Shown one piece after another: positions 1-8,031 of a stretch of 24,918 bases of DNA (position 1 is its first letter; the number at the start of each line of letters is the position of its first letter). The notes under the pieces are model-generated. The model was not told where the DNA came from. It saw only the letters and a program-made list of their open reading frames with translations, and made no database searches. The position numbers and the translations under genes are program-made. Source of the stretch: Candidatus Arcticimaribacter sp. UBA7428 (GTDB lineage Bacteria > Bacteroidota > Bacteroidia > Flavobacteriales > Flavobacteriaceae); the NCBI GenBank assembly GCA_002477625.1, contig DLQQ01000058.1, positions 18,621 to 43,538 of the forward strand. The letters are read 5' to 3'.

Positions 1-63
1 GAGACCAGCCCAAAGCAATTGCTTTACAAAGAGTTTACTGAAAAAGAAACGCAAAAAATTCAT
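1..63 (-). CDS. Probable PASTA-domain protein, N-terminal fragment (cut by window edge)
   Basis: Only 21 codons are visible on the minus strand, from an ATG at 63-61 to the window edge. They read MNFLRFFFSKLF followed by VKQLLWAGL, a short basic/aromatic N-terminus running into a hydrophobic stretch, as in a protein anchored by one N-terminal membrane helix. In Flavobacteriaceae the gene divergent from ddl is, from my knowledge of the family, a PASTA-domain protein that starts in just this style. No PASTA domain lies inside the window, so the identity rests on context and the N-terminal signature. The leader before the ATG is A-rich and a TATCTTTA box lies 19 bases upstream. The plus strand is also open across 1-84, but that reading has no recognisable content. 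Confidence 0.6.
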   Translation of the reverse strand, partial: MNFLRFFFSKLFVKQLLWAGL

Positions 64-81
64 TTTGATTTTTATCTGCGG

Positions 82-89
82 TAAAGATA
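82..89 (-). promoter_or_regulatory. Possible -7 box for the divergent PASTA-type gene
   Basis: Read on the minus strand this is TATCTTTA, close to the Bacteroidota -7 consensus TAnnTTTG, and it sits 19 bases before the ATG at 63. The -33 position shows only a weak GTTC. It lies back to back with the ddl promoter, so both start from the same 104-base divergent region. Confidence 0.35.
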
Positions 90-104
90 ATAAATCCCGC
101 TTGT

Positions 105-132
105 TTTGAACGCTGGAAAACAATTACCTTTA
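105..132 (+). promoter_or_regulatory. Putative promoter of ddl-coaD
   Basis: TTTG at 105-108 and TACCTTTA at 125-132 are separated by 16 bases, matching the Bacteroidota -33/-7 pattern with one mismatch in the -7 box. Transcription would start near 137 and give a leader of about 30 bases before the ATG at 168. Confidence 0.45.
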
Positions 133-167
133 CCTAAGAATTTTAGAACTATTATAATCCTAATCAA

Positions 168-1157
168 ATGAATACAGTCGTTGGAGTTGCCTGGGGAGGA
201 TTTACCTCAGAACACGATATCTCTAAAAAAAGTGGTGCCACCGTTTTCAATGCGCTACAAAACAGTTCGCATGAAGTCTTTTACATTCAAATCACAAAGG
301 CTGATTGGTCCGTTTCTGATGCTGCAGAAAACGAGTACAACTTGGATAAGGCTGACTTTTCATTCACCAAAAAGGGTGAGAAAATAACATTTGATGTGAT
401 CATCAATATGATCCATGGAGCTCCAGGAGAAAACGGACAATTAGCTGGAATGCTTGAATTGTTACAAATCCCTCAGAGCAGTTGTTCCAGTTATACCGCT
501 GGTCTAACCTACAACAAAAGAGACTGCTTGGCAGTAGCCCGATCCCTAAACATCCCAACCGCACGTTTTTATACCCTGGACCAAGGCGATGACTATAGTA
601 CTGAAACCATAGAGCAAGCCGTGGGCTTTCCCTGTTTTGTTAAAGCTAATCGCGCGGGTAGCAGCTTTGGAATATCCAAAGTATACAACGCCAAAGAACT
701 TCCACTTGCCATTGAAAATGCATTTAAAGAAGATCACCAAGTACTCATTGAAGCAGCACTTGTTGGCCGCGAAATAAGTGTTGGAGTTTTAAAATGGAAA
801 AAGAAGATCAAGGTATTGCCGATAACTGAAATCATCAGTGAAAATGACTTTTTTGACTACGAAGCAAAGTATGAAGGAAAATCCAAAGAGATAACCCCAG
901 CACAACTTCCAGAAGCGTGGACCGAAGCTGCCGTTACTCTTTCTAAAAAGATTTATCAAAAGATGGGATTGGAAGGCGTTACACGGAGTGAATTCATTTT
1001 CGAGAACGGCATCCCTCATTTACTCGAGGTCAACACCATCCCTGGGATGACCCTCCAAAGTCTGATTCCGCAACAACTGGAAGCCGATGGAATTTCTTTA
1101 CTAGAATTCCTAGAAGAACTCATTGGTGAAGCTCTAAGAAAAAAAGAATACCTTTAA
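168..1157 (+). CDS. ddl: D-alanine--D-alanine ligase
   Basis: This is an ATP-grasp ligase that joins two D-alanines for the peptidoglycan pentapeptide, in the cytoplasm. The 329-residue length is normal for Ddl. The N-terminal motif WGGFTSEHDIS carries the conserved Glu15 that binds the first D-Ala. HGAPGENG lies at 83-90, the ATP-grasp Ser/Gly loop RAGSSFG at 162-168, and the Mg-binding and oxyanion motif EVNTIPGMT at 287-295, followed by the usual SLIPQQ. The ATG at 168 starts the protein directly at the family's first beta strand. coaD follows 4 bases after the stop, so the two are probably cotranscribed. Nothing is broken or missing. Confidence 0.96.
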   Translation: MNTVVGVAWGGFTSEHDISKKSGATVFNALQNSSHEVFYIQITKADWSVSDAAENEYNLDKADFSFTKKGEKITFDVIINMIHGAPGENGQLAGMLELLQIPQSSCSSYTAGLTYNKRDCLAVARSLNIPTARFYTLDQGDDYSTETIEQAVGFPCFVKANRAGSSFGISKVYNAKELPLAIENAFKEDHQVLIEAALVGREISVGVLKWKKKIKVLPITEIISENDFFDYEAKYEGKSKEITPAQLPEAWTEAAVTLSKKIYQKMGLEGVTRSEFIFENGIPHLLEVNTIPGMTLQSLIPQQLEADGISLLEFLEELIGEALRKKEYL

Positions 1158-1161
1158 TGCT

Positions 1162-1617
1162 ATGAAAAAAGCGATTTTCCCAGGCTCCTTTGACCCCATC
1201 ACCAACGGCCACATTGATATCATTCAACGGGCACTTCCTCTATTTGATGAAATTGTAATTGCGATTGGAGTCAATTCCAATAAAAAGTATATGTTTACTT
1301 TGGAACAACGCAAAAATTTTATTGAAAAAACCTTCGAAGGAGAAACTAAAATTTCAGTTAAAACCTACGAAGGATTGACTGTGAATTTCTGCGAGCGCAT
1401 CAACGCATCTTTTATTTTACGTGGTCTTAGAAACCCAGCTGATTTTGAGTTTGAAAAAGCAATTGCTCACACCAACCGTAGTTTATCTGATATTGAAACA
1501 GTTTTTCTATTGACTTCAACCGAAACTTCTTTTATAAGCAGCAGTATTGTTCGAGAGGTAATTCAAAATCACGGAGATTATGCGCACTTGGTACCGAAAG
1601 CAGTAACTGATTCCTAA
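1162..1617 (+). CDS. coaD: Pantetheine-phosphate adenylyltransferase
   Basis: Transfers AMP from ATP to 4'-phosphopantetheine, giving dephospho-CoA, the penultimate step of coenzyme A synthesis. The 151-residue protein is a nucleotidyltransferase of the T/HxGH superfamily. GSFDPITNGH at 8-17 contains the T-x-G-H ATP site, LRGLRNPADFEFE spans 86-98, and the C-terminal ATP-contacting segment TSFISSSIVREV lies at 122-133. It follows ddl by 4 bases. Its stop codon region overlaps the stop of the converging Nudix gene by 4 bases, leaving no room for a terminator between them. Confidence 0.96.
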   Translation: MKKAIFPGSFDPITNGHIDIIQRALPLFDEIVIAIGVNSNKKYMFTLEQRKNFIEKTFEGETKISVKTYEGLTVNFCERINASFILRGLRNPADFEFEKAIAHTNRSLSDIETVFLLTSTETSFISSSIVREVIQNHGDYAHLVPKAVTDS

Positions 1618-2210
1618 AGAAGACTCCCGTATACTTCCTTTATATTTTCGTAGGCATTTTCAAACTTCTGAGGAATTTCTTTTTCCATAATCCATACCGC
1701 TTGCTGAATCCCTTCATTCAGCTGTGGAATCAGCGTAACTTTTGAGGCTGTTTTCATTTCAAACCAAAAGGTTTTTTTGAGCTTATACCTTCCATTGCGA
1801 TTAAAAACATGAAAGGTTTCGATGAGGGGTTTTACAATTTCTAAACCGTCGACTCCGGTTTCCTCTTCAACTTCTCGAACTGCTGCAAGTCGAATGGGTT
1901 CGTTTTTTTCAATGCGACCCTTTGGAAGATCCCATTTGTCATTCCTGTAAATAAAAAGGAAACGCCCATCATCATGACGTACCAAACCACCAGCAGCCTC
2001 GACAATTGGAAAATGTCTGAGAAAATGCATCCACAACTTATCTTCCTTGTGATGATACAAATACAAACAATCCGTTTGTTTAGACTTAAGTGCTTTTACA
2101 ATATTTTCGGGCGATGAAAACTTAATAAACAACACAGGAGTACGAAAGGTTTGAGGAACCAATTCAGTAGTTAAGAAAATTGGTTTTTGATTGAAAAATA
2201 CTTTATACAT
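1614..2210 (-). CDS. Nudix hydrolase
   Basis: A 198-residue Nudix protein. The Nudix box G-x5-E-x7-REVEEETGV spans residues 98-120 with every metal-binding Glu present, preceded by a WDLPKGR motif. This family hydrolyses nucleoside-diphosphate-linked substrates, but the substrate cannot be read from the sequence. The roughly 70 residues ahead of the Nudix fold form an extra N-terminal region starting MYKVFFNQKPIFL. I chose the ATG at 2210; a longer open frame to 2258 would run into the opposing pyrE gene. The start lies 6 bases from the pyrE start on the other strand, and the 3' end overlaps coaD by 4 bases. Confidence 0.85.
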   Translation of the reverse strand: MYKVFFNQKPIFLTTELVPQTFRTPVLFIKFSSPENIVKALKSKQTDCLYLYHHKEDKLWMHFLRHFPIVEAAGGLVRHDDGRFLFIYRNDKWDLPKGRIEKNEPIRLAAVREVEEETGVDGLEIVKPLIETFHVFNRNGRYKLKKTFWFEMKTASKVTLIPQLNEGIQQAVWIMEKEIPQKFENAYENIKEVYGSLL

Positions 2211-2213
2211 TTG
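2186..2213 (+). promoter_or_regulatory. Putative pyrE promoter overlapping the Nudix start
   Basis: TTTG at 2186-2189, a 16-base spacer, and a perfect -7 box TACATTTG at 2206-2213. The pyrE ATG lies 3 bases after the -7 box, so transcription should start at or within a few bases of the ATG. The mRNA would then be leaderless or nearly so. The promoter lies inside the first codons of the opposing Nudix gene. Confidence 0.6.
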
Positions 2214-2216
2214 CCT

Positions 2217-2858
2217 ATGATTTACAACGAAAAAATTGCCTTTGAAACGGCAGCTCATTTACTACAAATAAATGCAATAAAATTGGAACCAAAAAATCCA
2301 TTCTCTTGGGCGAGTGGATGGAAATCTCCAATCTACTGTGACAATCGTTTGGCTTTGTCTTTCCCTAAAGTTCGTGCTTATCTTACAGATGCTATTGCTC
2401 AACAAGTTACTGCACTTTACGGTACAGATGTAACCATTGCTGGAGTAGCAACTGGCGCAATTGGGATTGGAGCTTTAGTTGCTCAAAAATTAAATTTACC
2501 CTTTGTATATGTCCGCCCAGAACCCAAAAAGCATGGACGTCAAAATCAAATTGAGGGTATAGTTCAGGAAGGGCAAGCGGTTGTTGTTATCGAAGATTTG
2601 ATTAGTACGGGGATGAGTAGTTTGAATGCTGTAACTGCAATTGAAGCAGAAGGAATTGAAGTGTTGGGGATGATTGCCTTGTTTACTTATGGCTTTTCAA
2701 TCGCAGAAAATAACTTTAAAGAAGCTGGGGTACAACTTTATACACTGAGCGATTATAATCATTTGATTCAACACGCAACCGCATCGGCTACCATTAAAAA
2801 AGAGCAACAAGAAACATTAGTAAACTGGAGAAAAGATCCAGCCAACTGGAAGCCTTAG
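2217..2858 (+). CDS. pyrE: Orotate phosphoribosyltransferase
   Basis: Converts orotate and PRPP to orotidine 5'-phosphate in pyrimidine synthesis. The 213-residue type I phosphoribosyltransferase has an N-terminal hood, GWKSPIYCDNRL at 34-45, a catalytic-loop segment KKHGRQNQIEG at 104-114 and the PRPP-binding signature VVVIEDLISTGMSS at 122-135. I chose the ATG at 2217, which gives MIYNEKIAFETAAHLLQ. An alternative upstream start at 2187 lies before the -7 box and would not be transcribed from that promoter. The stop overlaps the birA stop by 4 bases. Confidence 0.93.
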   Translation: MIYNEKIAFETAAHLLQINAIKLEPKNPFSWASGWKSPIYCDNRLALSFPKVRAYLTDAIAQQVTALYGTDVTIAGVATGAIGIGALVAQKLNLPFVYVRPEPKKHGRQNQIEGIVQEGQAVVVIEDLISTGMSSLNAVTAIEAEGIEVLGMIALFTYGFSIAENNFKEAGVQLYTLSDYNHLIQHATASATIKKEQQETLVNWRKDPANWKP

Positions 2859-3589
2859 TTTTTAAGTTGAATTGTTTTTAAATCATAAAGAGCCATTTGG
2901 CTATCTTCCAATTGAACCTTGAGCAATCCTTGAAGGCTAACCCCTCTGATAATTCCTGTTAATAAGCGGCCGTCGGTTTCAAATGTACTTGGTTTTCCAA
3001 TGCGATATAAAGAAGCCTCATAAAGCTTTATGATCTGTTCTTCTGGAAGGTTGATTAATTCTAGCTTTTGTCGAATATGATCCAAGCAAGTTGCCAAAAC
3101 ATCCTGCAAATCATAGGTTGTTCCCGAAATCTGAAGCATCGAAGCTGCCCTGGGTAAGTTTTTAAAATTTTCTTGATTTACATTAAGCCCTATACCGACG
3201 ATACTCGCATGCAACAAACTGCCTTTGAACATATTTTCGATCAACACACCACAAATCTTTTTCTCACCTGACAGAATGTCGTTAGGCCATTTTACACAAA
3301 GCTGAGGAATCATTAAAGATTCTAATGCAGCCTGTACCCCAAGGGAAACCAGACAACTCAACAAAAAAGGGTTTTGAACCTCAGCCGTATTAAATTCTTT
3401 ATATATACTGAAAGCTAGGTTTTTACCCGGATCAGACAGCCAGACGGTGTTTCTTTGCCCCCTCCCCTGACGCTGAATACTTGTCCACAAAACCTCCCCA
3501 TCCAAGCACGAATTAGCCAGATATCGTTGCTTGAGCAAAGAATTGGTGGAGTCGGTGGCATCAATTTTGATTAATTTGAAATATGGCAT
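2855..3589 (-). CDS. birA: Biotin--[acetyl-CoA-carboxylase] ligase
   Basis: Activates biotin with ATP and attaches it to the carrier-protein lysine, mainly that of acetyl-CoA carboxylase. The 244-residue protein contains DSTNS at 13-17, the biotinyl-AMP loop QGRGQRNTVW at 41-50, KWPND at 100-104 and KICGVLIEN at 111-119. It begins directly with the catalytic domain and has no N-terminal winged helix, so it is the group I, non-repressor form. A small C-terminal SH3-like segment remains (TGIIRGVSLQGLLKVQLED). The gene is divergent from rsfS across 58 bases. Confidence 0.92.
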   Translation of the reverse strand: MPYFKLIKIDATDSTNSLLKQRYLANSCLDGEVLWTSIQRQGRGQRNTVWLSDPGKNLAFSIYKEFNTAEVQNPFLLSCLVSLGVQAALESLMIPQLCVKWPNDILSGEKKICGVLIENMFKGSLLHASIVGIGLNVNQENFKNLPRAASMLQISGTTYDLQDVLATCLDHIRQKLELINLPEEQIIKLYEASLYRIGKPSTFETDGRLLTGIIRGVSLQGLLKVQLEDSQMALYDLKTIQLKN

Positions 3590-3594
3590 CTTAA

Positions 3595-3628
3595 TTTGCT
3601 AGTGTCTGACTAGAATATAATAAATTTG
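3595..3628 (+). promoter_or_regulatory. Putative promoter of the rsfS-ftsH-cdsA-psd operon, with an inverted repeat in the spacer
   Basis: TTTG at 3595-3598 and a perfect TAAATTTG at 3621-3628 are 22 bases apart, slightly long for this class. Between them lies the inverted repeat CTAGT-gtctg-ACTAG (3599-3613). A start near 3633 would give an A-rich leader of about 15 bases before the ATG at 3648. The inverted repeat is placed where a repressor could bind, though 5-base arms are short. Confidence 0.45.
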
Positions 3629-3647
3629 CACTAAAGAAAAAAATTTG

Positions 3648-4019
3648 ATGATAAAACCTTCCAATAGTTCTGATAATCTAATTTCACAGATAATTCTAGG
3701 GATAGAAGAAGTTAAAGGCCTTGAAGTAAAACTCCTCGATTTAAGAAAAATAGAAAACACGGTTTGTGATTATTTTATAGTTTGTAGTGGAACCTCAAAT
3801 ACCCATGTATCGGCAATTGTTGGATCAATTCATAAAATAGTAAGTAAAGCCATCCACGAAAAACCATTTCACACAGAAGGATTGGATAATTCTGAGTGGG
3901 TTTTGATGGACTATATAGACGTAGTTGTGCATGTATTTCAAAGAGAAACAAGAGCGCACTATAATATTGAAGAACTTTGGGGAGATGCTGAAACTACATT
4001 AATCGCCTCCAATCTGTAA
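3648..4019 (+). CDS. rsfS: Ribosome silencing factor (RsfS/Iojap family)
   Basis: RsfS binds ribosomal protein L14 on the large subunit and blocks subunit joining in stationary phase or starvation. The 123-residue size is typical. The family core is clear: CDYFIVCSGTSNTHVSAI, then HTEGLDNSEWVLMDYIDVVVH, then RAHYNIEELWGDA. The ATG at 3648 is preferred over the TTG one codon earlier. It is the first gene of the operon, and ftsH begins 8 bases after its stop. In flavobacteria rsfS is commonly found just before ftsH. Confidence 0.92.
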   Translation: MIKPSNSSDNLISQIILGIEEVKGLEVKLLDLRKIENTVCDYFIVCSGTSNTHVSAIVGSIHKIVSKAIHEKPFHTEGLDNSEWVLMDYIDVVVHVFQRETRAHYNIEELWGDAETTLIASNL

Positions 4020-4027
4020 ATAAAATT

Positions 4028-5974
4028 ATGGCAAAAGAAAATCTACCTAAAAAACCGAAGTTCAATACGTATTGGGTCTATGGACTCGTAATTGTTGGAT
4101 TATTGGCTGTAAGCATGTTTGGAGACAGTAGTTCTCAGACGCTTAAAAAAACTAATATTTCAGAATTCGAACGTTTCCTCAACGATGGAGATGTCATGGA
4201 AGTTGTGGTTTATAATAAAAACTTAGCCAAAGTTTCGTTGACTGAAAAAGCTTTGGAAAAGTCCATTCACTCAGGAACGAAAACCAAAAATCTTTTTGGG
4301 CAAGAAAATATTAAAGGGCCGCACTATCAATTTGAAGTGGGGAATCTTGAATTATTTCAGCGTAAGCTTGAAAAAGCAGAAAGTAACGGCATTACTTTTC
4401 GATATGATTTCACAACCATAGAAAATCGTTGGATGGATATTTTCTTGAGCTTCCTCCCTATCTTACTTATTGTGGGTGTTTGGATTTTCTTAATGCGGAG
4501 AATGTCTGGCGGCGGCGGTGCCGGTGGTGGAAGCCAGATTTTTAATATTGGAAAATCGAAAGCAAAACTTTTTGACGAAAAAACAGACATCAAAACTACC
4601 TTTAAAGATGTAGCTGGTTTAGAAGGAGCAAAAGAAGAAATTCAAGAAATTGTAGACTTCTTAAAAAACCCAGACAAATACACCGTGCTAGGAGGTAAAA
4701 TTCCCAAAGGTGCACTGCTTGTTGGACTTCCAGGAACAGGTAAAACTTTACTTGCAAAAGCAGTAGCAGGAGAGGCAAAAGTTCCTTTCTTTTCACTTTC
4801 AGGTTCGGATTTTGTAGAAATGTTTGTAGGGGTTGGTGCATCGCGTGTACGTGATCTCTTTAAGCAAGCCAAAGAAAAATCACCTGCCATCATATTCATT
4901 GATGAAATAGATGCAATTGGTAGGGCTCGTGGTAAAAGTAACATGACTGGTTCTAATGATGAGCGTGAGAATACCTTGAATCAATTGTTGACCGAGATGG
5001 ATGGTTTTGGAACCAATACCAATGTAATCGTCTTAGCAGCAACAAACCGAGCTGATGTATTGGATAAAGCCCTGATGCGTGCAGGTCGTTTCGACCGACA
5101 AATTTATGTTGACCTTCCCGATGTTCGAGAACGTAAACAAATTTTTGCTGTACACATTGCTCCCCTTAAAACAACGAAAACTTTAGACGTTGATTTCTTA
5201 TCGAAACAAACCCCTGGGTTCTCAGGAGCAGACATCGCCAATGTATGTAATGAAGCTGCTTTAATAGCTGCTCGTAAAAATAAAAAATCAGTAGGAAAAC
5301 AAGACTTTTTAGATGCGGTAGACCGTATTGTTGGAGGTCTTGAAAAGAAAAATAAAATCATAACTCCAGGAGAAAAAAGAACGATCGCTTTTCACGAAGC
5401 CGGTCATGCTATGGTCAGCTGGTTACTCGAACACGCTGCTCCTTTAGTAAAAGTAACTATTGTCCCAAGAGGACAATCCCTAGGAGCTGCATGGTACCTT
5501 CCTGAGGAGCGAATGATTGTTCGTACTGAACAAATGCTCGATGAAATGTGTGCAACTCTAGGAGGACGTGCTGCAGAAAAAGTAATCTTCGATAAGATTT
5601 CAACCGGAGCCTTAAGCGATTTAGAAAAAGTAACCCGTCAGGCTAAAGCCATGGTTACGGTTTATGGATTAAATGACGCCATAGGAAACATTACTTATTA
5701 CGACTCAAGCGGTCAATCGGATTATAATTTCTCTAAGCCATATTCTGAAGATACAGCTCAAAAAATTGATAAGGAGATTTCTGTTTTAATTGAAGGACAG
5801 TACGATCGTGCTCTGAAATTAATTAAAGACAACAAAGATAAACTCACTACTCTAGCCGAACGCCTTTTAGAAAAAGAAGTTCTCTTTAAAGATGATTTGT
5901 TGACTATTTTGGGGGAAAGACCCTTTGACAAAGAGGAAGAGGTTAAGGGCGATAAAAAGACTGTAACTGAATAA
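4028..5974 (+). CDS. ftsH: ATP-dependent zinc metalloprotease FtsH
   Basis: A membrane-anchored AAA+ protease that degrades misassembled membrane proteins and selected soluble regulators as a hexamer. Residues 15-32 form the first membrane helix and 136-156 the second, separated by a periplasmic domain. A Gly-rich linker (160-168) leads to the AAA module: Walker A GLPGTGKT at 233-240, Walker B IIFIDEID at 288-295, and the second region of homology near 333-356. The zinc site HEAGH is at 456-460, and the third ligand is probably the Asp in [13 protein letters not shown]. The 648-residue length is normal. It lies 8 bases after rsfS, and the next gene starts 12 bases after its stop. Confidence 0.96.
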   Translation: MAKENLPKKPKFNTYWVYGLVIVGLLAVSMFGDSSSQTLKKTNISEFERFLNDGDVMEVVVYNKNLAKVSLTEKALEKSIHSGTKTKNLFGQENIKGPHYQFEVGNLELFQRKLEKAESNGITFRYDFTTIENRWMDIFLSFLPILLIVGVWIFLMRRMSGGGGAGGGSQIFNIGKSKAKLFDEKTDIKTTFKDVAGLEGAKEEIQEIVDFLKNPDKYTVLGGKIPKGALLVGLPGTGKTLLAKAVAGEAKVPFFSLSGSDFVEMFVGVGASRVRDLFKQAKEKSPAIIFIDEIDAIGRARGKSNMTGSNDERENTLNQLLTEMDGFGTNTNVIVLAATNRADVLDKALMRAGRFDRQIYVDLPDVRERKQIFAVHIAPLKTTKTLDVDFLSKQTPGFSGADIANVCNEAALIAARKNKKSVGKQDFLDAVDRIVGGLEKKNKIITPGEKRTIAFHEAGHAMVSWLLEHAAPLVKVTIVPRGQSLGAAWYLPEERMIVRTEQMLDEMCATLGGRAAEKVIFDKISTGALSDLEKVTRQAKAMVTVYGLNDAIGNITYYDSSGQSDYNFSKPYSEDTAQKIDKEISVLIEGQYDRALKLIKDNKDKLTTLAERLLEKEVLFKDDLLTILGERPFDKEEEVKGDKKTVTE

Positions 5975-5986
5975 ACATAATTTCCT

Positions 5987-6580
5987 GTGGGGCTCTTTAG
6001 TAATATTTTTGGATCAAAAAAAAAGGAGCAAAATACTGATAAAAGTCCGTACCTAGCTTCCAAAAAAGATCCGAAAGAACTCCATTTTGCACGAGTTTTT
6101 ACCGAAAAAGGGGGGAAGTTTATTTTCAGTGAAAACGTAGAGCAAACTCGAAACTATTTTCATAGAATTTTAGCTGAGAACGGTTGGGGCAGCAGCGATC
6201 TCAAAAGCGATTCTAAGAGCTTGAATAGTTTTTTCAACATCACAGTAAATCCTGAGGCTTTGGAAAATAAAAAAGCTACGGTTCAATTGTTGGGTTGTGA
6301 ATATCTGATTGCAAACAAAGGATCGGTTTTAGTTTGCAGTCATCAGATACAGAACCTGAAGCTCGATGAACTTCCTGAAAATCTTATCATTTTGGCGAGT
6401 GCTGCTCAATTTGTAGAAGATGTAAGTGAAGCAATGACCATGATCAATACCCGATACAAAGAAGACTTACCTTCAAACATTACCACACTAAACACTTTTG
6501 ATACCAATAAAGAAGATGATTTCCTTTCTTACGGGAGTAGCACAAAAAACTTATATTTACTCGTTCAAGAAGATTCTTAA
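5987..6580 (+). CDS. LUD-domain (LutB/LutC-like) protein
   Basis: A 197-residue protein that I recognise as the LUD-domain protein common between ftsH and cdsA in Flavobacteriaceae. It has an N-terminal basic stretch (GSKKKEQN), a central alpha/beta part (ATVQLLGCEYLIANKGSVLV) and a C-terminal GSSTKNLYLLVQEDS typical of the family. LUD proteins take part in lactate or sugar catabolism elsewhere, but this stand-alone form has no iron-sulfur partner here and its job is unknown. The start is GTG at 5987; no ATG is available nearby in frame. Its stop is immediately followed by the cdsA ATG. A run of nine A's occurs at codons 10-13. Confidence 0.75.
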   Translation: MGLFSNIFGSKKKEQNTDKSPYLASKKDPKELHFARVFTEKGGKFIFSENVEQTRNYFHRILAENGWGSSDLKSDSKSLNSFFNITVNPEALENKKATVQLLGCEYLIANKGSVLVCSHQIQNLKLDELPENLIILASAAQFVEDVSEAMTMINTRYKEDLPSNITTLNTFDTNKEDDFLSYGSSTKNLYLLVQEDS

Positions 6581-7372
6581 ATGAAAGATATACAAATTCG
6601 TGCATTATCAGGCAGCCTATACGCAGGGGTTTTAATGGGTGCTATCTTCTTGTCTCCCATCGCCATAACAGCCGTTGTACTTCTTTTTTCGGGCCTAGCC
6701 CTCTGGGAATTCCAACGCTTGATTCAATTCAAAAGTTTTATTCCTATACTTACTCTTGTCTTACTTTCAGTTTATGCCACTCTCGGCTTTGTCAGTACGT
6801 TTACAGAAGATATTTTAGTTTATAGTGCTCTTACGATCAACTTGGTTTTGGTGGCTATGTTATTCAATTCAAAGAAAATAGAATACAGCTATCCTGTTCA
6901 ATTTGTATTAAGCATGGGATATATTGTTTTATCATCTTACTTCATTACTCGAACAGCTTTTGACGGTTTAGCATACGAACCCTGTATACTGGCCTTACTC
7001 TATATTGCGATATGGGCAAACAATTCTTTTGCCTATCTGTTTGGATCGAAATTTGGAAAACACAAATTACTGCCGGCTATATCTCCTAAAAAATCATGGG
7101 AAGGTTTTTTTGGCGGGATGCTAGCCACCATCCTAGTCACTTATTTTATTGAATTAAAAATGTATATTTTTGACAGCAACCTATGGATTCTGTTTGCAGT
7201 ATTGATTCCTGTGCTTGCCACTTTAGGTGACTTTGTTCAATCCTATTTTAAACGGGTTGCAAAAGTAAAAGACAGTGGAAGTTTAATCCCCGGTCATGGT
7301 GGTTTTTATGATCGCATGGATAGTGTTATTTTTGTAGCTCCCTTTTATTATTTATTATTAAAATTCATTTAA
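6581..7372 (+). CDS. cdsA: Phosphatidate cytidylyltransferase
   Basis: Makes CDP-diacylglycerol from phosphatidic acid and CTP in the inner membrane, the branch point for all phospholipids. The 263-residue protein is mostly hydrophobic, with about seven to eight membrane helices. The CdsA signature runs through residues 221-247 (KRVAKVKDSGSLIPGHGG, then FYDRMD), and ISPKKSWEG lies at 167-175. It abuts the LUD gene with no gap, and psd starts 1 base after its stop, so the three are surely cotranscribed. It supplies the precursor for the phosphatidylserine that Psd decarboxylates; the synthase itself is not in the window. Confidence 0.95.
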   Translation: MKDIQIRALSGSLYAGVLMGAIFLSPIAITAVVLLFSGLALWEFQRLIQFKSFIPILTLVLLSVYATLGFVSTFTEDILVYSALTINLVLVAMLFNSKKIEYSYPVQFVLSMGYIVLSSYFITRTAFDGLAYEPCILALLYIAIWANNSFAYLFGSKFGKHKLLPAISPKKSWEGFFGGMLATILVTYFIELKMYIFDSNLWILFAVLIPVLATLGDFVQSYFKRVAKVKDSGSLIPGHGGFYDRMDSVIFVAPFYYLLLKFI

Positions 7373-7373
7373 G

Positions 7374-8024
7374 ATGTTCCACAAAGAAGGTTTCTTTATT
7401 ATAATTTTCACATTTTTATTTACTGCTGGAATTGCTCTGGGAGCTGATTTCTTCATCACTATTCTTTGGCTCAAATGGGGACTACAGCTAGTTGCCTTGG
7501 GTCTACTAATTATCGTATTACAGTTCTTTAGAAATCCAAAAAGAAATACTCCAATCAATGCAGATCATGTTATTGCACCGGTAGATGGTAAGGTAGTGGT
7601 TATTGAAGAGGTGTATGAAAAAGAATATTTTAAAGACCAACGGCTGATGGTTTCAATTTTTATGTCTCCCATAAACGTACATGTTACTCGCTATGCGATG
7701 AGTGGAAAAGTATTGTTCAGCAAGTATCACCCCGGGAAATATCTTGTAGCATGGCATCCAAAGGCGTCTGAAGAGAATGAGCGTACTACCATCGTATTAG
7801 AAAACAAATCCTTTGGTGCGATCTTATATCGTCAAATAGCTGGAGCGCTAGCCCGTAGGATTGTAAATTACGCACAAGAAGGTCAGGAGGTAGTACAAGG
7901 CACCGATGCTGGGTTCATCAAATTTGGCTCGCGTGTAGACCTATATTTTCCAGTTGGAACCCATATTAATGTCGAACTCAACCAAGTAGTAACAGGCGGT
8001 ATCGATGTAGTTGCAAAGAAGTAA
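7374..8024 (+). CDS. psd: Phosphatidylserine decarboxylase proenzyme
   Basis: Pyruvoyl enzyme that makes phosphatidylethanolamine from phosphatidylserine. At 216 residues it is the short (PSD-A) type. Two N-terminal membrane helices (about 7-28 and 36-52) anchor it. IAPVDGKVVVIEEV at 67-80 and MSPINVHVTRY at 97-107 are family motifs. Self-cleavage is expected between Gly185 and Ser186 in FIKFGSRVDLYFPVG, Ser186 becoming the pyruvoyl group. The gene is last in the operon starting at rsfS. It converges on valS with a 7-base gap and no visible terminator. Confidence 0.94.
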   Translation: MFHKEGFFIIIFTFLFTAGIALGADFFITILWLKWGLQLVALGLLIIVLQFFRNPKRNTPINADHVIAPVDGKVVVIEEVYEKEYFKDQRLMVSIFMSPINVHVTRYAMSGKVLFSKYHPGKYLVAWHPKASEENERTTIVLENKSFGAILYRQIAGALARRIVNYAQEGQEVVQGTDAGFIKFGSRVDLYFPVGTHINVELNQVVTGGIDVVAKK

Positions 8025-8031
8025 CAGTTTA

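Noticed and set aside
1..84. Plus-strand open frame ending in FDFYLR and a TAA at 82-84, as the 3' end of an upstream gene.
   Set aside because: The minus strand over the same bases gives an ATG with a membrane-anchor-like N-terminus and fits the gene usually divergent from ddl; the plus-strand reading has no recognisable content.
4507..4534. GGC/GGT-rich stretch as a DNA repeat.
   Set aside because: It encodes the normal FtsH poly-Gly linker between the second membrane helix and the AAA domain.
4357..4593. Minus-strand open frame with a proline run.
   Set aside because: It is the complement of the ftsH Gly-rich linker codons and lies wholly inside ftsH.
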